From contig CM073886.1 of the NCBI GenBank assembly GCA_037176705.1, positions 128,370,001 through 128,434,000 on the forward strand: DNA of 64,000 nt, given 5' to 3'. The number at the start of each line of letters is the position of its first letter. Within the stretch, counting starts at the first letter, position 1. Shown piece by piece: positions 36,610 through 48,511 of the stretch. This DNA comes from Molossus alvarezi (lineage: Eukaryota > Chordata > Mammalia > Chiroptera > Molossidae). Under the pieces are notes generated by a model. The model had not been told where the DNA came from. It did not search any database and saw only the letters and a list, made by a program, of their open reading frames with translations. A program made the translations under genes and the position numbers.

Positions 36610-39600
36610 ATTGAGACCTAACAAAGGGCATTTATTCTGAAATAATAATAAAAAAAAATGTATGAGTACACAATGATATCCAATTTTTTAATTCTCATTT
36701 TCCCCTTAAGAACCCAGTTTGGAGAGATTGGCACCTGCTGGTTGACACTCTTTACATAAAGAATTCTGCTTCTCCAAGTACATGAGAAGATGCATATCTC
36801 TGACCGTATGAATGTACATGGTGTTAGTTGAGTTCTGAAGCTTAAGTTCTGGGAAACATCGACAAGGGTTAGTGTTGAGGCTGCTCTGGGGGTAGCAGAA
36901 GCCAGCCCCAGACCCGCCCTTAGCACCCACACCCCCTCCTGCCGAGCCATTCTTCGTCTGCTGGGGGGGGGGGGCTTCTCTTCGGCTTGAAAAGCTGCCT
37001 TTGCTGACGAGGCCACATTTCCTGACCTTCCATAACCTTAGTTCCATCCACACTGTCCCCTCTCCAAAACAGTCACATTCTTTCTGAAGTGAAGTGCCCA
37101 GGATTTGTATTCGTGCTATTGTTATTACCTCAGAGGTCAGAAAATAAGATTAGCTCTAAAAATGTAGGCATCCAACTGTCTCGACGTTTTCGAAAACCTT
37201 CCTCCTTTCCAACACTTCCTATATTTCTAATACGTGGCAACTGAATTCTTATACCTACAGCTTCTCCCTACACCTCCCCACTTCCACGGACGTTGAAGAC
37301 GGACTCATTCCCCCTCATTTCTAACGTGGCTATTTATGAAGGCGTGGCTTCACGTGGGATGCCCGTCTCTGCTTCGGGCACACGGTTCAGCCCCATCGTA
37401 AACAAAAGCCCAGGGTTATTTGACAGGATTTGCCGCCACAAAGAGATTATTAAGTACATTGGTCAGAGAGGTCCACCAGAAACATCTTTAAAGAGATGGA
37501 GGAATCTATGAAAATATACCCGAAGGAAAGGAAGGAGAATGTGGTACTAAGACATGACAAAAATCAGCCCCTCTGTAATACACTGAATTCTACTTCACAC
37601 ATTCTAAATCTTCATACTCTTCAATGTCACATTCCCCTTGTTCTTTAGAAGTAATACTGTGACACTCTGCACTGTCAAAAAAATACCGAAAGCCCTTTCA
37701 AATATGTGTTTGATCTCCCTCAATGTCATTTCCCTCTTTAGCTGCGCTGTTCTTGAGTTGTTTCTTCAATGCACATTGTCAGCAAAGAATGTTCCCTTGG
37801 GAGCCCCAGGCCTGTGGCCCTGTGAATGCTAACGCCCTCCCTGGGGAAGTGGTCGGGTCGAAGTCTTGAACTGTGTTTAGCTATAAAAGATGAGATTAGC
37901 ATCATTCAAGAACTGAGAAGTGAAGTGACTTTGCTTTGACTGGTGGTTAATCCCCCTAGTTTTTCTGACTCTCCGATACAGAATAAATGAATGAAGACTC
38001 GCTTCGAAATGTCCAAGTCCCTGGTTTCCTTATGTAACCTAAGCCTGCCAAGCGTCATCATTTGGGGGGTATAACACCCTCAGAACTGTCACAACTCATC
38101 TTGCAAGAAACCTTGTTTTTCTTTCCCCCATCAAAGAAACATGTGCTTTAAGAGGTAAGTTGTGCTGAGACAAGGGCAGGAATCACTTTAGACCAGCTAC
38201 CAGTACCATTTCTTCACAGAAATAAAGAATGTTATGTAAACTGAATAATCATCCCTTTGAAGAGAACTATGCAAAAGAAGCCCCACTGAATGGATGTGAT
38301 CATCATTCTTCTATAAGTGTTAAAAAAAAAAAATCAGGTTGGATGTAAAGCTATAGAGTTATTAGATCTTTATAGGCAAACATCGCAGATCTTTAGAATG
38401 TTAAGAGTTTGAGGTGGGAAGCTGTACATATCTAAGATTCTTACAACAAGTCTAGAAGACCTTCCTAGACAATCATGAGCCATGTATAAAAACACCCACA
38501 TTTGGTCTGTGATAACAAACAGCGATGCCAAACTAGATTATTTATGGTATCAAGAAAACAGGGCTTCCAATGAGTTTCGGTTAACTCCCAAAGGGGACTT
38601 ATTGATAAACCAGAGTTGACAATATTCAGTTCACCTTGCTCCAGTTAGGTTCCGGAATCGGATGGTTAAACAGATGTTGATTTGTGCAAGGGTGCTGAGC
38701 ATTAATGAGGCGGTTACTGTTCAGAGAACATTCACTTGAATCTATCCATGTTTGTTTGCAGGCCAGTCTAGTTAATATGTATTCGATTCTTGGTACGAAG
38801 ATGTAGAGAGACTGGATTCTATAGCATGTATTCAAACCTTTTACCTGTGAACAATTCTATTGAATAGTTCTCAAGTGAAATACTTCATTACACCAGATAC
38901 CAGAATACCCTACTTTGATCAACTCAGAACTGCACCTTTTTAATAGAACTGAGAGTAGTCAAGAATGACAAGCAAACCAAGCGTCATAAAAGCAATAGTA
39001 CTCTCTTCTAAACAATGATAAGAAATGGTTCTTTTTCTGGCAACAAAAGTGTGACCATGATGTTAATTCTCCAGGCTGGAAAAGCTCATGCGTGTTCAGC
39101 CCAGAAGCTCTGAAGGAAATGATGACGAACACAGGGACAAAGGCGAACGGGAATGGAAGTTGCTCCCGGAGAAGGAAGGGACGTGGGCTTTGGTCAAGAA
39201 CTCCAGAACAGGTGGAGGAAGGGAACGGGTGCTCTGGCCCCTTGGCTCTGAGGATCGGGCAAGGTAACTTATTCTTTCTGTAGTTCCCACTTCAAAGCAG
39301 GAGTTCTCTTCTGACTGACTGCGTGGTTGTTCAGTTTATGAAATTTAGATGCCAGCTTTTAAATGAATCAAAATTGCTTAAGGACGTCACCGCAGTCGAG
39401 TGCCAATCGCAGGGACACTTCACCTGAGCGCCACAGCGAAGCACCTGTGCCCCTTCCTATTTTCCCGGCACAGGACGTACTGAATGGAGCTATAGAGCTG
39501 ACGTAATGATTCGGGGCCTGTGGCCGGTCTCACTTGCTTACACTTCTTCCCATTTCATTCAGGGCTTAGACTAACTATTGATGCCCAGCATCTAAATTTC

Positions 39601-42600
39601 CTGTAAGGACCACAGTTCTTTTGTATTCAAGAGCATGAGTAATTTTTTAAATGAGTGGAGCATGCAGAAAATATTTGCCCGGAGTAGTGCGTGGGAACAA
39701 AACGCCCACGAGTGTGTTTTATGGCACACATTCTAGAAGGTAAAGGTGTAAGGGAGAAACCTGGTTCAAGCAGTTTAATGTTATACATGATGAATGTGAG
39801 GGTCCATAGAAACACAGCGGCATAGCAAAATTAACAAATATAAATACTTAAGTTGAAAAAGAAGACATGGGGACTTTAAAACTAAGTCTGAACGATAACA
39901 GAGATTGTTTGTACTTTGAAGAGCCAGTACTTCAGGAGTTGAAATAATACACCTGAAATTCAAACCAGATCCCATTGTTTAAATCACCCAAGTCCTTTAG
40001 GAATTATTCTGGGAACCTGACTGTGTACTTGGTAGGGCCCTACATGTGTTGCGCTCATTTACGTCTGTAAATGGCAAAATAGCCACCGTTTTAAGGTGAA
40101 GCAACAACTCATCAGGGAAACACGCACTTCCTGAGTGTTTGCCGACATCTGGGGACTGGCTACGACCTGCTGAGTGCAGTGCATGGCCACTCCGGCCCTG
40201 TACCCCAGTTCCCAGGCTCCTTCGAAGCCCACTTGTGTAGGGAGGCAGTACCATCAGGCAAAGCCTTTAGAAGGCCCAAGGCTGTCCTAAAATAGGTTTG
40301 CATCTGTAAATTAGACAGTGATTATTTCTCATCCCATGTCCAGCGATACCACAGTCTTACACTGGAGACCCATAAGCTAAGGAATTACAGAGAATTCCTT
40401 AGAACTCAGTTCGCACTGTACAGAAGTGGTCAGACACAGGCCTCGCGGGAAACCCAGGTTCTACGTCAATTCCTTTCCTTCTACACTTACAGAATATCTA
40501 TAATTAATTTCGTGATTATCCAGTATTAGCTTCTTGAAAACCTTATGATGTGAATATGGAAAGACAGAGTCAAATCTTTACTCATGAATAAAACAAAATG
40601 GTTGATTGTATTGATAAAATAAAATATTCATGATTTTAGTTGATTTTTGTTGAATTTATTAATAATTTTATATATTTATATTTGTATGGCTTTGAGCAAA
40701 GACAAAAGAAGTACTCTAACTCGTCCCTGATCATACAGTTGTAAGAATCAGCTAGTCTAGTATTCTCTCAGCAGCAGAAAGACCGATCTTTTCAATAACA
40801 CATTTCTTTCTGTACAGGTTAAAACTCCATAATCATGGGCTTAACTATGTACAGAGAAAAGAGGTCACTTTTCAAATAGCAATTGACTTTCATATTACAG
40901 GAATGTGAGTCAATTTTTTCTTAACCTAAGTATATATATTCATACATCTATGTATATAGTTTACCCTGTACCACTTTGTTAATTTAACATATAAACCTTA
41001 GCTTTTTGTCCATTCTGTTACAAAGGGAATAAAAATGTATGTTTGCACTGAAAGGCCATGCAATTCGATTCTGCTTGTTGCCCAATAGTCCTCGAAATAA
41101 AAAACCAAAAATTTATATATTATATAAAAATATTTCACTACCAAACCCATTAGTCCTATCAAATGTAAACCTTTAATAATTTAAAGGATCAATACATGAT
41201 CTTAATAAGTTGAAGTTAAATCTCAATCTTTTAATAAAATAAAGGAGTTTTGTACTGATATGCAAATGGTCTTGCAGCTTCCCCGCAGGTCCTAGGTAGA
41301 CGGAACAACCCCATCCTCACACCATTCCTGACATGCTACCTATGTCACCAGCATGTTAATGATAACATTACATCGACTAGCATTGCTGATCCACAGAAGC
41401 TGGGATCGGTGAGAATTAAACATAACAACTCATTTTGGTATTATAGGTATTTTTTCCTTAAAAGGCAGAACAGGCAGCATGGATTCGTTTTTGAGTTTTT
41501 GTTTTGTTTTGTTTTCTGTCCTCAAGTCTATCTGGAGGTCCTCCCCGTTTAAGGTGCGATCTTGCTTACGTTCTTCTTAAAGGTCTCCACCAGCGTCAAA
41601 GGTATCAGAAACCTCCATTTGGGTCATTCTCTTAACGTGGGTCGTTTACAGAAGTCAGTTACCGGGAATCTTCCAATTGAGTTCCAGTCACCCACCACAT
41701 CCGGGAGACACATTAGGCACAAGTCATCACTAAGGGACTTCGTTCGGAAGAAGATCACGGAAAGAGTTAAGGAAACAGACAAGTAAACAAACAAACAATG
41801 ATCACATTCAGTTTGACCCTGCTTTCTGTTGCCATGTCTAGATGCTTCTCAGCAACAAACGTCCTACCGAAGGGCTATGTTACCCCATATGCCCTTAGAT
41901 TTCCTAGTCCTTGGCTACAATATACGTAGGGCAAAGTGTGTGCTCCCAGACATGATGCTAGAAGTATTTATTTCTTTAAATCAACACCACAGCAAACTGC
42001 CAACTACAGTGAAGACAGAACACACTGGCAACTCCAAATCAAGCTGTGGTTTACAAATCATTATTTAAATAATAACAAGAGCAGCATCAATAATAATAGT
42101 AATAATATTAGAAAGTAATAATAAAAGAAAGTGAAAACCTCACTTCTAGACTTAAGTTAGAGATCAAAGTCAGCCTTACAGGAATTTTACGATAGGCAAT
42201 TAATAAAATTGTTATACTTTTCTAGAAATGAGAAATGCTGTAAGCCTTGCCCATAATGACTGCTTTCAACCTTTTTTCCCCCCCGAAAGCATGCAGGGAC
42301 TGTTTTCAGATGCTGGATTATGGCAAGAAGGAAGAAAAGCAATGGTTTTTGGTGTAATACAAGCAATTTGTAGAATCGAGCACACAATTTTGCATAAAAC
42401 ATTGCAGGTCAAAATAACATTGTAGGTTTCAAGCCATTGCATTACAGTTGAATAATTGCCACAATTAGGTTTTGTAAAATTGAAAACTCTAAGTTTTGAA
42501 GTGAAGCAATAAAACTAAATTCTTAAACGATGACTTTGACTTTCATATAGCACAGAATAGCTATTTTTATTTGGGTTGAAAAAGTTATTTACAACTAACA

Positions 42601-43293
42601 TTGATTGAGTCTTGGTAAAAGTCCAATAACACATGAAGAGAAATATCCCTCCGCTAATTGAGAGATCAATGGACATGTTTGAGGTTAGAGATATTCCTAA
42701 AAGTGGCTGCTAGTCTCCTACTGTGGCCAAGCATATATAATTGTTCTTTAACCTAATTCAAAATTGAAAGCACCAAAGTACAATTTAGATCGATAAAATG
42801 GGGGCTGCTATTGAATCCTCCATAACTAATGATTAACAATTGAGATGCAGAGACACAGCTAATGAAAGGGGTTTTGGTTGGTGCCTTTCAGGAGCTCACT
42901 TGAGTTGCCTTTTTAAAATCTGAGTTTTGTTTGCATTGAATCCAAGAACTCTTCGTAAAATGGAGAAATACATATATCAAAGGACTTAAGTAAAAGTAGG
43001 TTAAAAATAAATAATCTTACAACAACATTTTAAATCTTTTAATGATTTAAAGTAAGGAAGACATATGACACTGAATGCTAAACGAGTCTTTTGAACTTCT
43101 CTCGGGATTTTAGATATATATTTAATAGTATATGTATATATATATATATATTTATTTTTACATTTTGCATATAGCCAGAGCTTTCTAAAATACCTCTTCA
43201 TAGTAGGCTATAGGGATGTACCAGGAGATAGAATAAAATAAGATCTGAGAATGTTCTCGGTTTATTCGAGTCTGCTTTGACAACTGGCAGGGA
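36610..43293 (-). other. HCN1: Probable HCN1 3' UTR, extent uncertain
   Basis: The region starts at the HCN1 stop codon and runs leftwards for about 6.7 kb. It contains no recognisable young SINE or L1 and has AT-rich blocks (40560-41250, 41980-43200), a (TA)n run near 43133-43152 and a (GTTTT)n run near 41497-41520. A minus-strand AATAAA at 36631-36636 is a candidate distal poly(A) signal. I recall human HCN1 having a 3' UTR of several kb, which fits. There are other AATAAA copies, including one only 28 bases past the stop (43261-43266), so the true end or ends cannot be fixed from sequence alone. Confidence 0.4.
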
Positions 43294-44156
43294 TCATAAA
43301 TTTGAAGAAAATCGTGGTTTTTCTGCATCTGGGTCTGTGTTTAAGACTGAGGAAGCCTCTCTCTGAAGAGGGGCCGCTGGTGGAGGGGGCGCGGGGGGGA
43401 CACCTCGGGCGGGAGGAATGGCTCCCGATGACATCTGTCGGAACAGGGTGACTCTCTGGGGGACCGTGCCCCTGCCCCCCGGCGGCAGGCCCGCGCTGTG
43501 GACAGCCGCCGCGGGCTGCGGGATGGAGGCCAGGGACTCGCCCACGGTGGGATGCGGTCTGGAGATCGGGGTGGAGGCCTCGTGGGGCAGCGAGGGCTGC
43601 GAGGCGGACAGGGGCCTGACGTCTCGGGTCAGGCTGGTGTTGTGCAGAGCCTGCGTGCTCTTGTGCACGTCGGCTTTCGGCGTGGAGCTGCTGGGCTGCG
43701 GCTGCGGGGGCTGCGCGGGCTGCGCGGGCTGCGGGGCCGGCTGCTGGTGCACCAGGGACAGCTGCGACGCGGTGGGCGAGGCGTAGTGGAAAGTCCGGGC
43801 GGCCAGCGGGCTCTGCACCGGGGGGCTGCACACGGCCGTGGTGTAGGAGCAGGGCGACAGCACGGCGGGGGGCTGCGGGGCCTGGGCGCTGGGGCTGGGG
43901 GAGTGCAGGTTGCTATGGGACAGGCTGGTCGCTGTGTACACGGGCGGCGACTGTGTCCTCATGCGCGAGGTGGGGGTGGCGGTTGAAGAGGTGGAGTTCA
44001 GGGCTGCCGTCTGCGGAAAAGTGATCGGAACTATGGCCTGCACCATCTCCCGGTCGTGTTTCACGATCTGCTTCAGGATCTCGTTCTCCTGGTTGTTGAA
44101 AACACCAGTGTTAAGATCCTTCTGGAACTTTTGCAGAAGAATTGAATTTTTCTTTC
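43294..44156 (-). CDS. HCN1: HCN1 exon 8, last coding exon: C-terminal tail of the channel
   Basis: HCN1 is a subunit of the plasma-membrane channel that carries the Ih pacemaker current. This exon encodes the last 286 residues plus two bases of a split Gly codon. It begins after the acceptor CACAG (minus strand, 44157-44161) and ends at TGA (43294-43296). In order: the end of the cAMP-domain C-helix ([15 protein letters not shown]), [19 protein letters not shown], then a long disordered Ser/Pro/Thr-rich tail ([40 protein letters not shown]), a Pro/Gln/Ala-rich stretch, [15 protein letters not shown], and the end [15 protein letters not shown]. The final SNL is the known binding site for TRIP8b/PEX5L. 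The Pro/Gln stretch appears shorter in glutamines than human, as I remember it. The frame is open and intact, and unusually CpG-rich for this window. Confidence 0.97.
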
Positions 44157-44886
44157 CTGTGAGCGAAAGACAAATAAGCACTTAGAACGCCTACCCGTGG
44201 CCGGTGGCACTCCGGCGAGAGTGGCATCTGAATGCTCCCAGCGGGGTTCGGAGCGCAGGGTCCAAGCCCAGTACTCACCTTCAGAACCGAACGGAAACGG
44301 GGCTCCTGCCCTTGGCTCCCTGCTTTGTTCCGGAAGATCTAACCTTCCGTGCAAGGCAAGTGCAAAGGCCTGCGCGTGGCAGACGCCCTGTTACAGAGGG
44401 AAGGGAGGTGCCTGGCGTGAGGGCCCCTTTGCAGAGTGGGGGAGAAAGGGCACTGGGTCAGGATGGGCCCCGAACCAAGACCTAAGTGGAAAGCTTCCTT
44501 TTCAAGAAAGGACAGTGGAACCCCTACTGTGTGACAGGCGCCCTACAGGCTGCAGGTAGGTTTATTTTAATGACCTCAACTCCTTGCGGTAGGTGTGTCT
44601 GTAACCCATCGCTCTGGGAAAGAGCCAGAGCCCGAGCCAGGGTAAAGGACCGTGCCCGGGAGAACATGGTTCCTGATCGAACATCAGCGCTGGGAAGGGG
44701 AAACAGTGACTCCAGATGTACCATCATCAAAGGACCAGCCGCATCTCTCACCTGGATGCTGGCTGGGATGCGGTCCGGTGGCCACACCCCTTGCTCCCCC
44801 AGGAGCTCCACTTTACTGAGCTCCTAGGGGACTCCCGGTGCAAGCTGGAGAAGCAGAGGACTTTGCCTTTGACCAGTGCCCTACAC

Positions 44887-45062
44887 CAGTGATTCTCTAC
44901 CCTCCCTGCATATTTTTCTCATCTCTGCAGCTTAAAAACACACTGATTTCCATCTGTCCTCCAGCACTTAGATCAGAATGTGCCAGGCATGGGGTCCAGA
45001 TTTTGACACTGTAACCCCAGATTCCTCAGCAGATTCTCGTGTGTAGCCAGACTGAGAACCAC
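44887..45062 (+). mobile_element. MER5A-like hAT-Charlie DNA transposon remnant
   Basis: Starts CAGTGATTCTCTACCC and ends ACTGAGAACCAC, close to the terminal inverted repeats of MER5A. The interior has GCTTAAAAACACACTGATT, AGATCAGAATGTGCC and GGCATGGGGTCCAGATTTTG. It is a non-autonomous fossil element with no transposase. Confidence 0.75.
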
Positions 45063-46192
45063 ATTGTAATCTTCCCCTTCTGAAGGGCTGCAAGGATCTA
45101 GTGTATGGCGGGCTCTTAGCTCACCGCAGAACCTCAATGACCATGACCCCTGTTCCTGACATTGTCTTCTTAGTGCTTTGAAATAAGTAGACATTCTCGG
45201 GCAGAACAACTAGTAGAATCAGTACTGGGTTGATGAAGGAGGGGAAAATCAGTGACTTTTGATGACATCATTGAGAAAATAATACCCAGGTGAATATGGT
45301 AACTACAAATGAATCAATTTGCCAAATCACTAAATAAAATATAACATCTAAAGTAATATGTTACTTTATTGAATGAAAATATATGCTAAACTTTACTTGA
45401 TGCTGGGAAAAGCAATTGTTTTATATTTTATTTTATTTATGTATAAGTGACATAAAAATCCCATTTGTTTCAGGTTGCAATTATTTTAAATGTCTGCCAG
45501 TACAGATAATTAATCTATCACTCCTTGAAAAATTATCCTAATTTCCCAAAGAACAAGACCTCTAGGTTAGTAATAAATACAAATGCTTATTTAGCAAGTT
45601 CCCTTAACTACCTATGGCATACATTTATAAAAAATGGCCACACAACTGAGAAGGATAATACTTCTTTGTGATCATGTGAACAATCATCACTGCATAATCT
45701 AAATATCTGTGACCCTGTAGAAAAATACTATACATTTTAATGTACTGTTAGAATTCTATAAGAATTGAAAATGCAAATGTTTGGTGCTTAGTAGCAATTT
45801 CATTGCCTGTATTATTGATTACAAATAATTTCATGCAAACTTTCTTATAAAAATTAACTGCAATTAATTAGATGAAAATGAAGCTGTATCAGATAAAGAG
45901 ATATTTTCTATTGAAATATCTGGATTTTAATGCTTTCTCTAAAGATGTGGAGTTGGTTCAGGAAAATAATTCATATGCTCAGAAATTAATCTCTAGTTCA
46001 ACATGAACATTCATGCACCACAACAAGGGAAGTTATTTTCAAATTAAGCAAAGATGTTTTGAAGAGCTTTTTTTTTTATGGGCACTGACTTCTTTTATGG
46101 GCACTTGTAGGGTTGGGTGTTCAGGAGATGAACAAATGTAACCTCGAGGTATGCATTCTCGAGACCTGGCCAGTCAAGGATCAAAGTACGTG

Positions 46193-46316
46193 TGTGAATA
46201 GATAAGGAATGCATGGATATGGGTTGGAATGCCACCCTGAGTGTAAAGTATACATGTGAATAGATAAAGTATGCGTGAATTGGGTTTGGAAAGCCACCCT
46301 GAGAGCGACAATGGGC
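46193..46316. repeat. 62-bp tandem duplication in HCN1 intron 7
   Basis: TGTGAATAGATAA occurs at 46193 and at 46255, and GCCACCCTGAG recurs at the same 62-bp spacing. The copies differ at several bases, so the duplication is old. It may belong to an unclassified LTR-like repeat spanning about 46070-46600. Confidence 0.85.
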
Positions 46317-46417
46317 CATTTGCCCAAGTGTGAATGTGTTTGTTACGATGTATCTCTACTGAAAACAGCGTGAGACAGGAAGTATGCTGGGCTTGGCTGT
46401 ATGGTCCGCAGAGATGT

Positions 46418-46501
46418 GATCTCAAGGACTTAATTACCTTGAGATCTGGAACATTCACTCCCTTGCGATGCTCCCCCTTACTCCAAGCAGTCTGCTTGGA
46501 G
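46418..46501. repeat. Two perfect inverted repeats (hairpins)
   Basis: GATCTCAAGG (46418-46427) pairs with CCTTGAGATC (46437-46446) across a 9-base loop. CTCCAAGCAG (46481-46490) pairs with CTGCTTGGAG (46492-46501) across one base. Both could fold in HCN1 pre-mRNA or in DNA. No function is shown. Confidence 0.8.
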
Positions 46502-47823
46502 TTCATTACGTTGCAACGACCCCCAGCAGGCCGAGAGAGTGGACAGGCACTGTCTCCCAGGGCACTATATCATGTTAAATCTCTAAGTTGTCCATGAGAG
46601 TTTCTAATACACGTGTTAAGTCTAATGGTAATATCCCATACTACCTTATTCCTCCTCGCCTAATTTCAGATCTTTATGCAGTCTGGTATCCTGCTAGTAC
46701 AGATGGAAGGGAAGATGTGAAGTGCATCCGTCAAAAGTCCTTACCTTTAACAGGCGTGAAGCAGTCGAAATACCTCCTTGTTTACTTTCAAGTGATCCCA
46801 ACCCCAGCTCCTTTGAGTTCATTGATTCTTTCATCCCTCCCTACCTCTCTTCAATAAAATGTACTGTGTACTAGGTACTGTGAATGTAATCGTGAATTAG
46901 ACATGATCTCTACATTTACAAAGCTTGGCATCTCTAGCACAATCACAGCAATAAAAGCAGCGCTGTGATGGAAGAGCTTCCCGGGGTGGGGGGGCATATG
47001 CCACATCTGGGTGCTCAGCCTATCAGGGATGGGATGTCTAAACTGAAATAGGGAGGCTAGTAGTTAAGTAAGAGAGGCAGAGGGGGTGGGCCGGAGAAGA
47101 GGATCTGGGTGTGGAAAAAGAATGCACACTTCTGACACCCCAACGCCCAGCAGACCTGGGAAGTTAACTGCGAGCTAATCTGATCTAACTTTACTATGGC
47201 AATTACTCAAAACTTAAACTAGTGTAACTAATAAGGCCTAATTCCTACATTTTTATTGGAGAGCAGAGAAGACTAAAATAACTGGTATTTGCAAAGTGAA
47301 GCATCTATGTAGGGCACTTCTAGCAAGGTTTTTTCTGCTGGAGTCTGCATTACAAACATTTCAAGAAGTTTCTACTGAGACAATTATTTGACCCAAGTTT
47401 TCAATTCTTAATATAAGGATAAAATGTAAAGTTGATCCTTAAATATAATAATAAAAAAAATCCTTGTGATAACTCTGGTTTGTAATGTTGACTCATGCAC
47501 TGGTATTTTTAGTTCTATTTTAATGCTAGAACTAGAATGTTTATCATTGCTTTTTACCTGAAGATTCAAATTGTTTTGGCATCACTGGGGAAATCAGATT
47601 GCGTAGCTAGTAAAAATAGAGATGAATAAATAAACCCAGAACACTGAGAAGAGAAAGTTAGATCCTCAGATCTTTCTAGAAAGAGGGCTACAGCTAATTG
47701 CTACTTCTATGCTACTTAGCATTCATTCTATAAACTAGCATCTGGGACTGATGATTGCAAATATGTACCAGTCTACTAGATTCAAACTGAAGTGTGCACG
47801 AAGAAGACAAAACTGAAGAGTAC

Positions 47824-47988
47824 CTATCCGATCTAGTCGGTCAATGGCAACTGTCTCAAAGGCTCGTCTCATCATTGGGTACTCCTCCAGGACCTCATTG
47901 AAGTTGTCCACAGAAAGTGAGTACAGACGACAGTATGTATCAGCTCGAACACTGGCAGTACGGCGTCCCTTGGTCAGCAGGCAAATCT
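47824..47988 (-). CDS. HCN1: HCN1 exon 7: end of the cAMP-binding domain
   Basis: A 165-bp internal exon on the minus strand, from the acceptor TTTTTATAG|AG to the donor ATAG|GTACTC. It encodes two bases of a split Glu codon, 54 codons and one base of the Gly codon completed by exon 8. It reads [20 protein letters not shown], the phosphate-binding cassette, with the RRTA segment that holds the Arg and Thr contacting cAMP. Next comes [20 protein letters not shown], then the C-helix [14 protein letters not shown]. The C-helix Arg residues that cap bound cAMP in the HCN family are present. The C-helix is split across the exon 7/8 junction, and the phases match exactly. Exon 6 is not in the window. 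Confidence 0.97.
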
Positions 47989-48511
47989 CTATAAAAACAA
48001 GAAAGAAAGATTTGTTTGGTAATTTTCTAAAAAAGCTATTAAGGCCTCCCAAAATTAAAAACAAAATCTCATGGTGAAAGAAATCAAAGGTTAGCAGCAT
48101 TTTCTGTTTTATCAGCTAATTTCTTCTTATAATTAAAAGTACCCAATTGCCAATTCTCCATCTTAAAATATTCTTTTTTTTAAACAGCTGAAGCTTTGGT
48201 TCAAAGGGAAGGCTGAAACACACTTACTATCCTCAGGTCCTCATTCCACTCCCTTTGAAACAACAACAACACAAAGAAGATGCAGAAAGGGAATAATACA
48301 TCCCAATGGAGTTGAAAACAGGAAGAAACCATGCTGAGACAGAAGTTTTCATGAATTCTGAAAGTGAGGCAGGGTAGTGAGAATTAGCGAAATTCACTGG
48401 CAAGTGAAATGGGAAAACAGACAGACAGCAGAACAGACGGGCAGAGCAATTTATAGCCAGACAGACGGTCACGAGGATGGAAAGCCCTGCGTGCCTAGAA
48501 ACAGGCAAAAC

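Larger units (their letters stand above)
44157..47823 (-). other. HCN1: HCN1 intron 7
   Basis: Minus-strand donor G|GTACTC at 47824/47823 and acceptor TTTCGCTCACAG ending at 44157. The length is 3667 bp. The first part near exon 8 (44160-44820) is GC-rich. Then come a MER5A at 44887-45062, AT-rich unique sequence, a tandem duplication with hairpins at 46193-46501, and unique sequence to exon 7. No other exon is seen. The piece at about 45419-45482 may be a degraded L1 fragment. Confidence 0.9.

Noticed and set aside
43262..43986. Overlapping frames opposite to or shifted from HCN1 exon 8 (for example 43262-43831 minus, 43498-43986 plus)
   Set aside because: GC-rich shadow frames of the recognised exon. 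They have no known domain.
47844..48077. Forward frame over HCN1 exon 7
   Set aside because: Antisense shadow of the exon.
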